From the NCBI GenBank assembly GCA_018399015.1, contig CP073761.1:1054001-1118000 (forward strand): a stretch of 64,000 nt of DNA. The letters are read 5' to 3'. Positions 17,410-25,846 of the stretch are shown in pieces (position 1 is the stretch's first letter; the number at the start of each line of letters is the position of its first letter). Both the position numbers and the translations under genes were made by a program. The DNA comes from Cyanobium sp. M30B3. GTDB taxonomy: Bacteria > Cyanobacteriota > Cyanobacteriia > PCC-6307 > Cyanobiaceae. The notes beneath the pieces were generated by a model. It worked only from the letters and a program-made list of their open reading frames with translations. It did no database searches and was not told where the DNA came from.

Positions 17410-18540
17410 TCAGGCGAAACCCTTGCCGGCGTTCCGGGCCACACAGGCCTGCAGCTGCTGGCGCAGCCGGTCGTGGTCCAGGTTGCGGCCGATCAGCACG
17501 ATCTGGTTCTTGCGCTGGCCGTCGGGCCAGTCGGAGTCGTCGATGGAGAAACGCTTGCCGGCGAGGTGGAACACATGGCGGCGCTCGCTCTCGTTGAACC
17601 AGAGGATCCCCTTGGCGCGGAACACCTCCTCTGGCAGCTGGTTGTCGAGGAAGTTCTGGAACTTGCGCAGGGCGAAGGGCCCGTCAGCGGCAAAGGAGAG
17701 GGAGGTGAAGCCCTCGATGGCGGCGTGGTCGGGATGGCTGGCGTGGTCGTGGGCGGGATGATCGTGATGGTGGTGGCCATGGTCATGGCCGTGATCCTCG
17801 TGTTCGCAGTGGCCGTGGTCGTGGTCGCAGCCGCTGTGGTCGTGGGCCGGGTCGGGGCTGATCTGCCCGGCCACCACCTTGTCGCTCTCAAACAGGCCCA
17901 CGCTCAGCAGCAGCGGCAGGGGCACCTCGCCCTTCACCGCGCGCAGGATGCGGGCGTCGGTCTTGATCTGGCGCAGCTGGCACTCGAGGGCCTCGAGACG
18001 CTCCTCGGCCACCAGATCGCACTTGTTGAGCAGGAGCATGTCGCCGTATACGATCTGGGCCCGGGCCACCTCGCCCTCCAGCAGCTCGTCGCTGAAGTTC
18101 TCGGCATCCACCAGGGTGATGATCGAGTCGAGCCGGGTGGCCTCGCGCAGGTCACTGCCCAGGAAGGTCATCGCCACGGGCAGGGGGTCGGCCAGACCGG
18201 TGGTCTCCACCACCAGGTAGTCGACCGGGTCGGGGCGGTCGAGGATCCGGTACACGGCCTCCAGCAGCTCACCGTTGATCGAGCAGCAGATGCAGCCGTT
18301 GCTGAGTTCCACCATGTCGTCGCCGGTGGCGACCACCAGGTCGTTGTCGATGCCGATCTCACCGAACTCGTTCACCAGCACGGCGGTTTTCAGGCCCTGC
18401 TGGTTGGTGAGGATGTGGTTGAGCAGGGTGGTTTTGCCCGCGCCCAGGAAACCGGTGAGGATGGTGACGGGCAGGCCCGTGGGGGCTGCGGTGTCGGGCA
18501 TGGGGGTGCTGGGAATGGTTCCCAGGTCAGAGGTGTTCAA
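17410..18540 (-). CDS. COG0523 (CobW/ZigA-type) GTP-dependent metal chaperone
   Basis: A 376-residue G3E-family GTPase. Walker A GFLGAGKTT is at residues 30-38, the metal-binding CxCC (C83-I-C85-C86) follows, and the guanine-specificity motif is 'LLLNKCDLV'. A long histidine/aspartate-rich insertion at roughly residues 230-280 is a metal store or sensor typical of zinc-linked members. A CobW C-terminal domain follows. Its placement 12 bp downstream of the Fur-family gene in the zinc island supports a zinc-transfer role under low zinc rather than cobalamin synthesis. Confidence 0.9.
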   Translation of the reverse strand: MNTSDLGTIPSTPMPDTAAPTGLPVTILTGFLGAGKTTLLNHILTNQQGLKTAVLVNEFGEIGIDNDLVVATGDDMVELSNGCICCSINGELLEAVYRILDRPDPVDYLVVETTGLADPLPVAMTFLGSDLREATRLDSIITLVDAENFSDELLEGEVARAQIVYGDMLLLNKCDLVAEERLEALECQLRQIKTDARILRAVKGEVPLPLLLSVGLFESDKVVAGQISPDPAHDHSGCDHDHGHCEHEDHGHDHGHHHHDHPAHDHASHPDHAAIEGFTSLSFAADGPFALRKFQNFLDNQLPEEVFRAKGILWFNESERRHVFHLAGKRFSIDDSDWPDGQRKNQIVLIGRNLDHDRLRQQLQACVARNAGKGFA

Positions 18541-18551
18541 ACCCTAGGTTT

Positions 18552-18977
18552 TCAGCCCTTGGCTAGGGGGCTGGGCCTGGACTGCGCCTGTTCCTGGCGC
18601 TGCTGGCAGGCAGAGCAGAGGCCGTAGAACTCCAGGGTGTGGAACAGGGGCAGGAAGCCGTCCAGCTCGCCCCTGGGCAGTTCGAGGTCGTGCACCGGGC
18701 AGTGGGGCAGACGCCGGGTGCTGCCGCAGTCCACGCAGGTGAGGTGGTGGTCGTCCCGCTCGGTGGGGGCGAACAGGGCTTCGCCGCTGGGCAGATGGCG
18801 GCAGCGCACCAGCCCCCACTGCTGCAGCTGGCGCAGGTGGCGATACACCGTGGCCAGTCCCATCGGCGTGCTGCTGCGGCGCAGCAGGGCGTGCAGATCC
18901 TGCCCGGACAGTTCGCTGGTGGCAGCCATCAGGGCCTGCAGCAGTTGTTCCTGCCGTGAGGTGAGCCTGGGATCCAC
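18552..18977 (-). CDS. zur: Fur-family regulator, probably zinc-responsive Zur
   Basis: A 141-residue protein with the Fur winged helix ('MGLATVYRHLRQLQQWGLV') and dimerisation domain. It keeps the metal-binding 'HHLTCVDCG' and the structural second CxxC pair 'YGLCSACQ'. No ATG precedes the domain; GTG at 18977 gives a normal-length N-terminus ('VDPRLTSRQEQLLQALMAAT'). It lies directly upstream of the COG0523 GTPase and near znu genes, so zinc-dependent repression is the best guess; Fur or PerR specificity cannot be excluded from sequence alone. Confidence 0.8.
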   Translation of the reverse strand: MDPRLTSRQEQLLQALMAATSELSGQDLHALLRRSSTPMGLATVYRHLRQLQQWGLVRCRHLPSGEALFAPTERDDHHLTCVDCGSTRRLPHCPVHDLELPRGELDGFLPLFHTLEFYGLCSACQQRQEQAQSRPSPLAKG

Positions 18978-19015
18978 GCTGGCCTCCGCCGCTGGGGTGT
19001 TCTCGGTGGGTTGTT

Positions 19016-20407
19016 CTAGCCCGCAGGCAGCCAGTGCACCTGGCGCACCGGGTGGTTCAGTGGTCGCAGCTCCAGGCTCCGGCCGTCGATCAGCACCGGC
19101 TGGGCCGGCTTGGGGGGGGGCGGGCCGCCTGGGGATGCCGGGCTGGACTGCGCCGGCTGGGGCCGCAGGGCGGCGAGCAACTGGCCGCTGGCCGGATCCC
19201 AGTGCAGGCCCGTGCCCGGTTCCAGTTCCCAGCCCAGCAGGTCGCGGCGCGCCAGCACCTGGCCGCTGCGGCTGAGGGTGACCAGGCTGAGCAGCGGACG
19301 CTCCTGGCCTTCCAGCAGCAGCGCCCACACCCGCTCGCCACTGCGGTCGCAGGCGCTGGCCACCAGCGCCTGGGAGCCCAACCACAGTTGCCGGGGGGGC
19401 TGGCCCGGTTCCACCAGCTCCAGGGAGCGGCGGAAATCGGGCCAGTGGCGCAGCAACAGGGCCCGGCCGGCCTGGGGACAGAAGCTGCTCAGATCCCGGC
19501 TGCCGGGAAGGGTCTGGCGGCGGGGTGGCTGGGGCGGCAGGGCCTCCAGATGCAGCCCCTCGGTGTCCGGCACCACCACCGCTCCCCCCTCGGGCAGCAG
19601 CTGCATCGGCCCGCTCACCGGCCAGAGCAGGCGTTGCCGCCCGCCGCCGTTGAGGCGCAGTTCGCTGGTGCCGCTGCCTGGATCCAGCTGGCCGCTCTGG
19701 ATCAGCAGATCGCCGCGGCGGTTGCTGCTGTAGTGGGCGAAGAGCACCGGGAAGCTCCGCAGGGGTTCGGGCTCCCCTGGCACCGGGGTGCCCGGCTGCC
19801 TGGGGGTGCTGGGCTGGATGGGCCTGAGGTTGTGCTGGCGCAGGGGAATCCGCCACAGCCGCAGCTGGCCATCGGCCTGGCGACTGGCGGTGGCCAGCCC
19901 GGAGCCGTCGCCCAGGGGCAGCAGCAGGGGGATCTCCGGCCACACCGGGCTGAGCGGCCGCCAGCGGCCATCGTGGTCGCGCAGTTGCACCTGCTCCCCG
20001 CCTGGCACGCTCACCACCGCCAGGATCCGGGGCCGGGGGTCCCAGTGCCAGTCGCTCGCCGGCAGGGACAGGCCCCGGCTGTCCTCGCCGCCGATCCGCA
20101 GCAGCAGGGGGGCGCCGATGCGCTGGCCCTCGTTGAGGCCGAGCAAGAGGCTGTCGCCCCGGCCGAACCAGCGGTGGGCCAGGGAAGGCTGCAGCTGGCT
20201 CTGCCGCTCCAGGCTGCCGGTGTTCATCGGCCGGCTGAAGCGGGCCTGCAGGGCTGCCGGACCGGAGCTGGCTGCGGCGGCGCGCAGCTGTAGCAGCCGG
20301 GGTGGCTGGCGCAGCAGCAGCTGTTGCTGCGCCAGGGCCAGCAGGGCGGGCAGGCCCAGCGCCAGCAGAAGTCGGCGGGGGCTGGGGGCGGTGGGGAGGC
20401 CGCTCAT
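19016..20407 (-). CDS. exported protein with Ig-like (SbsA) segment and propeller-like repeats
   Basis: A 463-residue protein with an N-terminal membrane anchor ('RRLLLALGLPALLALAQQ'), then a bacterial Ig-like module ('ARFSRPMNTGSLERQSQLQP'), then a long series of short beta-rich blocks with 'SDWHWDPRPRILAVVSVP'-type elements suggesting a beta-propeller. The start ATG overlaps the upstream stop (ATGA). It is the last gene of an operon with a TIGR03943 protein and a DUF318 permease, and probably acts in the periplasm with them. Exact role unknown. Confidence 0.65.
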   Translation of the reverse strand: MSGLPTAPSPRRLLLALGLPALLALAQQQLLLRQPPRLLQLRAAAASSGPAALQARFSRPMNTGSLERQSQLQPSLAHRWFGRGDSLLLGLNEGQRIGAPLLLRIGGEDSRGLSLPASDWHWDPRPRILAVVSVPGGEQVQLRDHDGRWRPLSPVWPEIPLLLPLGDGSGLATASRQADGQLRLWRIPLRQHNLRPIQPSTPRQPGTPVPGEPEPLRSFPVLFAHYSSNRRGDLLIQSGQLDPGSGTSELRLNGGGRQRLLWPVSGPMQLLPEGGAVVVPDTEGLHLEALPPQPPRRQTLPGSRDLSSFCPQAGRALLLRHWPDFRRSLELVEPGQPPRQLWLGSQALVASACDRSGERVWALLLEGQERPLLSLVTLSRSGQVLARRDLLGWELEPGTGLHWDPASGQLLAALRPQPAQSSPASPGGPPPPKPAQPVLIDGRSLELRPLNHPVRQVHWLPAG

Positions 20408-21093
20408 GGTTCCAGGGGCCGGGCCGGCCGGGGGATAGGACGGACCACGGCCGGCACCACCACCAGCTGGTCGCCCTCGGCGGCCATGGCGCCCTCGATG
20501 GCCAGCCACTGGTCGGCCTGGGGCAGGGGCTGGTCGCCGGGCCAGCGCACCGGCAGCCCCACCGGCGTGGCGTCGGCCAGGCAGCAGCGCACCAGCAGCC
20601 GGGCGATCTGGGGCGGCTGGCCCGGCACTGGCAGCAGGAAGCCGCTGATGCGCACGGGATCGCCGTCGAACAGCTGGGGGTCGGGCTGGCTGCGCAGCAG
20701 GCGCACCCAGTCGGTGAGGCTGCGCTGGGCCGGCGGCAGCACGAAGCTGAGGCTCTCGGTGGCGGTGTCATCGCCGGGCCGCTGGCTGGCCAGGTCGGCG
20801 AAGGAGGGATTGGGCGGCCAGACGATCAACAGCAGGGCGATCGCTCCGGTTACCAGGCAGAGGCGGCCATCGCGCTGGCCGCTGCCGGCCTCGCCACTGC
20901 GCAGCCCGGCCAGCACCCTCAGCCCGGCCAGCACCTGCAGCAGGGCCAGCAACAGCAGCACGCCGCCGGCGGCGCTCACCAGCGGATGGAAGGCGGCCCG
21001 CAGCAGCAGGTCGAGGCGGCCATCCACGCTGCTCTGCAGCAGCACCACCGCCCACAGGGCCAGGGCCAGTCCACGCAGCAGGGGATTCACCAT
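20404..21093 (-). CDS. TIGR03943 family membrane protein
   Basis: A 229-residue protein: two N-terminal hydrophobic helices and a third near residue 85, followed by a C-terminal soluble domain with 'DGDPVRISGFLLPV' and 'IARLLVRCCLADATPVGLPV', which is the TIGR03943 signature. Such proteins pair with DUF318 permeases and are often found under zinc control. The start overlaps the permease stop (TGATG) and the stop overlaps the next start, so the three genes are translationally coupled. Confidence 0.8.
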   Translation of the reverse strand: MVNPLLRGLALALWAVVLLQSSVDGRLDLLLRAAFHPLVSAAGGVLLLLALLQVLAGLRVLAGLRSGEAGSGQRDGRLCLVTGAIALLLIVWPPNPSFADLASQRPGDDTATESLSFVLPPAQRSLTDWVRLLRSQPDPQLFDGDPVRISGFLLPVPGQPPQIARLLVRCCLADATPVGLPVRWPGDQPLPQADQWLAIEGAMAAEGDQLVVVPAVVRPIPRPARPLEP

Positions 21094-22055
21094 CACAGGC
21101 GCCAGAGATTCACCCACTGGCCGATCAGCAGCACCACCAGCGTCGAGCCGGCGGCGGTGAGCAGCAACCCGCGGGGTTTGAACAGCAGCCCCAGCAGCCC
21201 CACCAGCTTGATGTCGATCACCGGGCCCAGCAGCAGGAAGGCGAGCAGGGCCCCCGGCGTGATCTGGGCGGCGAAGCCCAGGGCCAGGAAGGCATCCACG
21301 CTGGAGCACACTGAGAGCACCAGGCTCAGGGCCATCAGCGCCAGGATCGAGAGGGTGGGAGCGCCGCCCACCGCCAGCAGCCACTGGCGCGGCAGCAGGG
21401 CCTGCACCAGGGCGGCCACGGCGCAGCCGGCCACCAGCAGCAGGGCCAGGTTGAGGAATTCGCGGCTGCCGTGCTGCAGCACCTCGCGCCAGTCCGAGCG
21501 CACCGGCGTGGGCAGGACCGGCGCCTGATCGTCTGGCAGGCCGATCACGCCGCTGCGGCGCTCCAACAGGCTCACCGCCGCCAGGGGCTGGTTGAGCTGG
21601 CGTTCCTCGAGCAGGTCGGCCCGCAACAGCTCGTTCTCCGGCAGCAGCCGCAGCAGCAGGGCCAGGGCCAGGGCCACCAGCACCGCCCCCAGGGGCCTGG
21701 CCAGCAGCAGCCAGGGCTGGTTGGGGAAGGCCGCCCAGGTGCTGGCGATCACGATCGGGTTGAGCACCGGCGCGGCGAACAGGAAGCCCAGGGCGGTGCC
21801 CACCGGCGCCCCGCCCACCAGCAGCCGCCGCGCCACCGGCACGTTGCCGCACTCACAGGCCGGCAGCGCGAATCCCAGGGCGGCGCCGCTGAGGGGGCCG
21901 GCCACCGGGTGGGACGGCAGCCGCCGCAGCCAGGCCCCGCCGGGACTGAACCAGCGGGCCAGGGAGGCGATCAGCACGCCGATCAGCAGGAACGGCACCG
22001 CCTCCAGCAGCAGCCCCTGGAACAGGGCCCAGGCGGTGTTCAGACGGACAGGCAC
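21093..22055 (-). CDS. DUF318/ArsP-type permease
   Basis: About 320 residues and eight transmembrane helices. The conserved motif 'ALPACECGNVPVARRLLVGG' lies in an early helix hairpin and 'VLNPIVIASTWAAF' follows, both diagnostic of the permease family. A second half carries 'LSVCSSVDAFLALGFAAQ' and 'LLLGPVIDIKLVGLL'. Members are proposed exporters or permeases with a cysteine-containing path. No ATG is near; GTG 22055 precedes the first helix. It forms an operon with TIGR03943 and the propeller protein. A metal substrate is inferred from context. Confidence 0.8.
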   Translation of the reverse strand: MPVRLNTAWALFQGLLLEAVPFLLIGVLIASLARWFSPGGAWLRRLPSHPVAGPLSGAALGFALPACECGNVPVARRLLVGGAPVGTALGFLFAAPVLNPIVIASTWAAFPNQPWLLLARPLGAVLVALALALLLRLLPENELLRADLLEERQLNQPLAAVSLLERRSGVIGLPDDQAPVLPTPVRSDWREVLQHGSREFLNLALLLVAGCAVAALVQALLPRQWLLAVGGAPTLSILALMALSLVLSVCSSVDAFLALGFAAQITPGALLAFLLLGPVIDIKLVGLLGLLFKPRGLLLTAAGSTLVVLLIGQWVNLWRL

Positions 22056-22078
22056 GAGCAAAGCGAAGGGCCTGCGGC

Positions 22079-22516
22079 TCAGGGTTCCGGGTGATGCTCG
22101 CAGGGCATCCACAGGCTGCCCATGCGGTGGGCGCCCTGGCAGCCCAGCTTGCGGGCTTCCTGCAGGGCCTGCTCCCGGGTGGGGTAGGCGAAGCGGTTGG
22201 CGGCCGGATCCGGGGGTGGGCCGCCGCTGGGGTGGTGGTGGTGATGGCCGCCGTCCCCTGCGCTGCCCAGCCGGTAGGGGCCCATGCCCTCCACACCGGT
22301 CCACCACACCCCCATCACGTTCACCCCGGCCACCAGCACGCCCATGCCCACCACCGCCAGGTTCACCACGCCCATGGCCACGGCCCCAAGGCTGAACACC
22401 CCCATCGGCACCACGCCGATGCTCACCACCCCCATCGGCACGATGCCGATCGAGATGATCCCCAGCGGAGCGATCCCCACCGCCAGGAGTTTGGGTTTGT
22501 CGCCGCAGTTACCCAC
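22079..22516 (-). CDS. decapeptide-repeat membrane protein with C-terminal DUF3721
   Basis: A 145-residue protein. Residues about 15-70 consist of a hydrophobic decapeptide repeat of the type (I/V)G(I/V)VPMGV(V/F)S, about five copies. A histidine run 'GGHHHHHPSGG' follows, and then a C-terminal DUF3721 domain 'CQGAHRMGSLWMPCEHH' with two cysteines and several histidines arranged for metal binding. GTG 22516 is preceded by a GGAG ribosome site. A second DUF3721 protein lies immediately upstream. Function unknown; metal binding is inferred from residues and context. Confidence 0.65.
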   Translation of the reverse strand: MGNCGDKPKLLAVGIAPLGIISIGIVPMGVVSIGVVPMGVFSLGAVAMGVVNLAVVGMGVLVAGVNVMGVWWTGVEGMGPYRLGSAGDGGHHHHHPSGGPPPDPAANRFAYPTREQALQEARKLGCQGAHRMGSLWMPCEHHPEP

Positions 22517-22572
22517 TCAGTGCTCCATCAGCTGGTGCTCCCCGCATCACCGCCTGCCTCGCTGCTGGTGGA

Positions 22573-22824
22573 TCACCGGCTGGGGGCCGTTCCCTGCCCG
22601 TGGCCATGGCTGGCACAGGGCATCCAGTGGTCCCCCATCCGGTGGGCCCCGGAGCAGTTGAAGTGCAGCCGCGCGGCCCTCTCCGCTTCTGCCTGGGTGG
22701 CGTAGAGCGCCGGCACGGCCCCGCTCCCCCCATGGGCCAGGGCCGGGATGGGGAACAGCGCCAGGGCGGCTGCCGAGAGCGGCAGGTGGACGGACTGCAA
22801 GGGGTGCCGGCAGATGGTCCACAC
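22573..22824 (-). CDS. exported DUF3721 protein
   Basis: An 83-residue protein with a signal peptide (to 'FPIPALAHG') followed by a single DUF3721 domain, 'AERAARLHFNCSGAHRMGDH' then 'WMPCASHGHG'. The domain has the same C-x-GAHxMG-x2-WMPC core as the neighbour and a histidine-rich end. It is probably periplasmic. It lies upstream of the repeat protein on the same strand and divergent from mntC. Confidence 0.7.
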   Translation of the reverse strand: MWTICRHPLQSVHLPLSAAALALFPIPALAHGGSGAVPALYATQAEAERAARLHFNCSGAHRMGDHWMPCASHGHGQGTAPSR

Positions 22825-22905
22825 GGTACGCGGACTGTCCAGGCTGGAGGTGCCGGTTTCAGGCCTTCATCACCGCGCGCGGGATGCCCACTGCGTGGGG
22901 GCTTG

Positions 22906-22918
22906 GGTGCGTTGCACC
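22906..22918. promoter_or_regulatory. GGTGC-GTT-GCACC inverted repeat upstream of mntC
   Basis: A perfect 5-bp inverted repeat with a 3-nt spacer, about 90 bp upstream of mntC in the divergent region with the DUF3721 gene. It is an operator candidate by position only. Confidence 0.25.
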
Positions 22919-23008
22919 GGCTGATGTGCCCGTTGATACGGCCCGACGCCCACACCCGCCGCCGCCGCTTGTCTAGAGATCCCCCAACCCTGTTCCCTTG
23001 GCCGATTG

Positions 23009-23977
23009 ATGCGGTCGTTGACACCACGCCCCCACCACGGCGCCCATGGCGGTAGCCGCTACGTCCGCCGCGCCACGGCGCTGGCCGCGGCGCTGCTGCT
23101 CACGGCGTGTGGCCAGCCCCGGGGCCCGCAGGGCGCGGAGGGCGACGGACAACCCCTGGTGCTCACCAGCTTCACCGTGCTGGCCGACCTCGCCAGCAAT
23201 GTGGCCTGCGGCAAGCTGCGGGTGGAATCGATCACCCGTCCCGGGGCGGAGATCCACGACTACGAGCCCACCCCCAGCGACCTGCGCCGGGCCCAGGACG
23301 CCCAGTTGATCCTGATGAACGGCCTCAACCTGGAGCTGTGGGCGCAGCGGTTTCTCGACAGCGCCAAGGGGGCGTCGCGCGCCGTGGTGAGCGAGGGGGT
23401 GGAGCTGATCCCCATCCGTGAGGACGCGGGCGCCGGCAAGCCCAATCCCCATGCCTGGATGTCACCCCGCCAGGCGATCACCTATGTGGCCAACATCCGC
23501 GATGCCTTCATCCGCCTCGATCCCGCCAACGCCGACACCTACCGGCGCTGCGCGGCCGATTACACCGCCCAGCTGGAGTCGCTGGACGGCGAACTGCGCG
23601 AGCAGCTCGCCCAGCTGCCGGCCGATCGGCGGCTGCTGGTGAGCTGCGAGGGTGCCCTCAGCTACCTGGCTGCTGATTACAAGCTCGATGAGGCCTATCT
23701 CTGGCCGGTGAACGCCGAGAGTGAGGTCACCCCCCAGCGCATGGAACGGGTGATCCGCACCGTGCGCGAGCGCCAGGTGCCGGCCGTGTTCTGTGAGAGC
23801 ACCGTGGACGACCGGCCCCAGCGCCGCGTGGCCGAGGAGACCGGCGCCCGCTTCGGCGGGGTGTTTTATGTGGATTCCCTCTCGCAGCCGGATGGCCCGG
23901 CGCCCACCTATCTCGCCATGCTGCGCCAGAACGCCAAGACTCTGGTGCAGGGGCTCAATCCCAATGGCCAGTCCTGA
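23009..23977 (+). CDS. mntC: manganese ABC transporter substrate-binding lipoprotein
   Basis: A 322-residue cluster A-I metal-binding protein with a lipobox (LLLTACG). Sequence blocks closely follow cyanobacterial MntC: 'VLTSFTVLADLASNVACGKL', 'RVESITRPGAEIHDYEPTPS', 'KPNPHAWMSPRQAITYVANI', 'VSCEGALSYLAADY', 'AVFCESTVDD' and 'ETGARFGGVFYVDSLS'. The His/His/Glu/Asp ligands suit Mn(II). ATG 23009 is chosen. It overlaps mntA by 14 bp and heads the mntCAB operon. Confidence 0.9.
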   Translation: MRSLTPRPHHGAHGGSRYVRRATALAAALLLTACGQPRGPQGAEGDGQPLVLTSFTVLADLASNVACGKLRVESITRPGAEIHDYEPTPSDLRRAQDAQLILMNGLNLELWAQRFLDSAKGASRAVVSEGVELIPIREDAGAGKPNPHAWMSPRQAITYVANIRDAFIRLDPANADTYRRCAADYTAQLESLDGELREQLAQLPADRRLLVSCEGALSYLAADYKLDEAYLWPVNAESEVTPQRMERVIRTVRERQVPAVFCESTVDDRPQRRVAEETGARFGGVFYVDSLSQPDGPAPTYLAMLRQNAKTLVQGLNPNGQS

Positions 23978-24737
23978 ACCCACCAGCGCCGCCCTGCGGG
24001 GCCTTGCCGGCATTGTCGTCGACCACCTCACCGTGGGCTACAACGGCCGCCCGGCGGTGGTGGATGTGACCCTGGAGCTCCAGGCCGGCAGCATCTGCGG
24101 CCTGGTGGGCATGAACGGGGCCGGCAAGTCGACCCTGTTCAAGGCCCTGATGGGCTTTCTCAAGCCCAGCAGCGGCAGTATCCGCATCGCCGGCTCCAGC
24201 CTGCGCCAGGCCCAGCGCCGGCAGCTGGTGGCCTACGTGCCCCAGAGCGAGCAGGTGGACTGGCAGTTCCCGATCCGCGTCTGGGATGTGGTGATGATGG
24301 GGCGCTACGGCGCCATGGGACCGCTGCGCTGGCCCTCCGCCGAGGATCGCCGCAGGGTGCAGAACGCCCTGGAGCGGGTGGACCTCTGGCCGCTGCGCGA
24401 CCGCCAGATCGGGGCCCTCTCCGGCGGGCAGCGCAAGCGGGCCTTCCTGGCCCGGGCCCTGGCCCAGGGGGCCGGTGTGCTGTTGCTCGATGAGCCCTTC
24501 AGTGGCGTGGACATCAACACGGAGCGGCTGATCATCGACCTGCTGATGGCCCTGCGCGACCGGGGCGCCACTGTGCTGATCGCCACCCACGACCTGGAGT
24601 CGATCCCCAGCTTCTGCGATCGGGTGGTGCTGATCAACCGCACCGTGCTGGCCTACGGCGACACCTCCGAGGTGTTCACCCAGGCCAACCTGCTGCGCAC
24701 CTTCAGCGCGGCCCCGTCCCCTTCGGCACCCGGTTGA
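23964..24737 (+). CDS. mntA: manganese ABC transporter ATP-binding protein
   Basis: A 257-residue ABC ATPase. It has Walker A 'GMNGAGKSTL', a Q-loop in 'AYVPQSEQVDWQFPI', signature 'LSGGQRKRAFLARALAQGA', Walker B 'VLLLDEPFSGVD' and a switch histidine in 'ATHDLES'. The residues VDWxFP after the Q-loop are typical of Mn-type (MntA/SitB) ATPases. It starts within the end of mntC and its TGA overlaps the ATG of mntB. Confidence 0.92.
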   Translation: MASPEPTSAALRGLAGIVVDHLTVGYNGRPAVVDVTLELQAGSICGLVGMNGAGKSTLFKALMGFLKPSSGSIRIAGSSLRQAQRRQLVAYVPQSEQVDWQFPIRVWDVVMMGRYGAMGPLRWPSAEDRRRVQNALERVDLWPLRDRQIGALSGGQRKRAFLARALAQGAGVLLLDEPFSGVDINTERLIIDLLMALRDRGATVLIATHDLESIPSFCDRVVLINRTVLAYGDTSEVFTQANLLRTFSAAPSPSAPG

Positions 24738-25645
24738 TGGAGCTGTTGGTTCAGCCGCCGCTGGGGCCCCTGCTCCAGCCCCTGCTCCAGCCGCTGGAGA
24801 TGCTGTTCATGCAGCGGGCCCTGGCCATCGGCGTGGTGGTGGCCGTGGTGTGCGCCGTGCTCTCCTGCTTCATGACCCTCAAGGGTTGGGCCCTGATGGG
24901 CGATGCGGTGTCCCACGCCGTGTTGCCGGGGGTGGTGATTGCCTATGCGCTGGGGTTGCCCTTCGCCCTGGGAGCGTTTGTGTTCGGTGTGGGCTCGGTG
25001 GGGGTGATCGGCGCGATCAAGCAGCACACCCGGGTGAAGGAGGACACGGTGATCGGCCTGGTGTTCACGGGCTTTTTCGCCCTGGGGTTGGTGCTGATCT
25101 CCAAGATCCGCAGCAGCGTCGACCTCAGCCACATCCTGTTCGGCAATCTGCTGGGGATCCGCGATGCCGACCTGGTGCAGACGCTGGTGATCAGCGCGGG
25201 CTGCCTGCTGGTGCTGTTGCTGCTGCGCCGTGATCTGCTGCTGTTCTGTTTCGACCCCAGCCACGCCCGCACCATCGGCCTGAACACGGGCGGCCTCCAC
25301 TACCTGCTGCTCACCCTGGTGAGCCTGGCGGCGGTGGCCGGTCTGCAGACCGTGGGGATCATCCTGGTGGTGGCGATGCTGGTGACTCCGGGGGCCACGG
25401 CCTACCTGCTGGCTGACCGCTTTGACCGCATGACCTGGCTGGCGGTGCTCTCGGCCGTGAGTGCCACGGTGCTGGGCATCTATGCGAGCTACTGGCTGGA
25501 TGCCTCCACCGCCGGTTGCATCGTGGTGGTGCAGACCCTGCAGTTTCTGGTGGTGATGGTGCTGGCTCCCCGCCATGGCCTGCTGGCCCAGCGCGCTTCC
25601 CATGCCGCCGCCTCCCGCGCTGCCTCAGGGGGCCCAAGGGGCTGA
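24737..25645 (+). CDS. mntB: manganese ABC transporter permease
   Basis: A 302-residue ABC-3 family permease with about nine transmembrane helices, including 'FMQRALAIGVVVAVVCAVLS', the conserved 'LMGDAVSHAVLPGVVIAYAL' and 'LVVAMLVTPGATAYLLADRF'. It forms the channel of the Mn(II) importer with MntA and MntC. The start ATG overlaps the mntA stop (TGATG). The C-terminal 'AASRAASGGPRG' tail is not conserved. Confidence 0.92.
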   Translation: MELLVQPPLGPLLQPLLQPLEMLFMQRALAIGVVVAVVCAVLSCFMTLKGWALMGDAVSHAVLPGVVIAYALGLPFALGAFVFGVGSVGVIGAIKQHTRVKEDTVIGLVFTGFFALGLVLISKIRSSVDLSHILFGNLLGIRDADLVQTLVISAGCLLVLLLLRRDLLLFCFDPSHARTIGLNTGGLHYLLLTLVSLAAVAGLQTVGIILVVAMLVTPGATAYLLADRFDRMTWLAVLSAVSATVLGIYASYWLDASTAGCIVVVQTLQFLVVMVLAPRHGLLAQRASHAAASRAASGGPRG

Positions 25646-25740
25646 GCAGAGCGGACAACAGGGCTCGAACGGGACCGCCGCTCGCCCCTGAGGGCTGGCG
25701 TAGCCGCTGGCAGTCCCGCCCAGGCGCCACTAGAGTGTGA

Positions 25741-25755
25741 TGAGAACCATTCTCG
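25741..25755. promoter_or_regulatory. probable Zur/Fur box upstream of znuA
   Basis: The sequence TGAGAACCATTCTCG holds a perfect inverted repeat GAGAA-CCA-TTCTC, in an AT-richer stretch about 90 bp before the znuA start. Its form suits a Fur-superfamily operator, and the downstream znu operon suggests Zur. Confidence 0.6.
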
Positions 25756-25846
25756 TTCTGGTACGCGTCGGGTTGGTGTCCGCTGTGCGGCGGTTTCCGC
25801 GTTGCCGTCCCCGCCTGTGCGATTCACCTGTGCGCCTTCCCTGCCC

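Noticed and set aside
18552-20771. 739-codon minus-strand frame covering the Fur-family gene and more
   Set aside because: Only its last ~140 residues are Fur-like; the rest is Pro/Arg/Ala filler opposite real genes in another frame, so the real start is GTG 18977.
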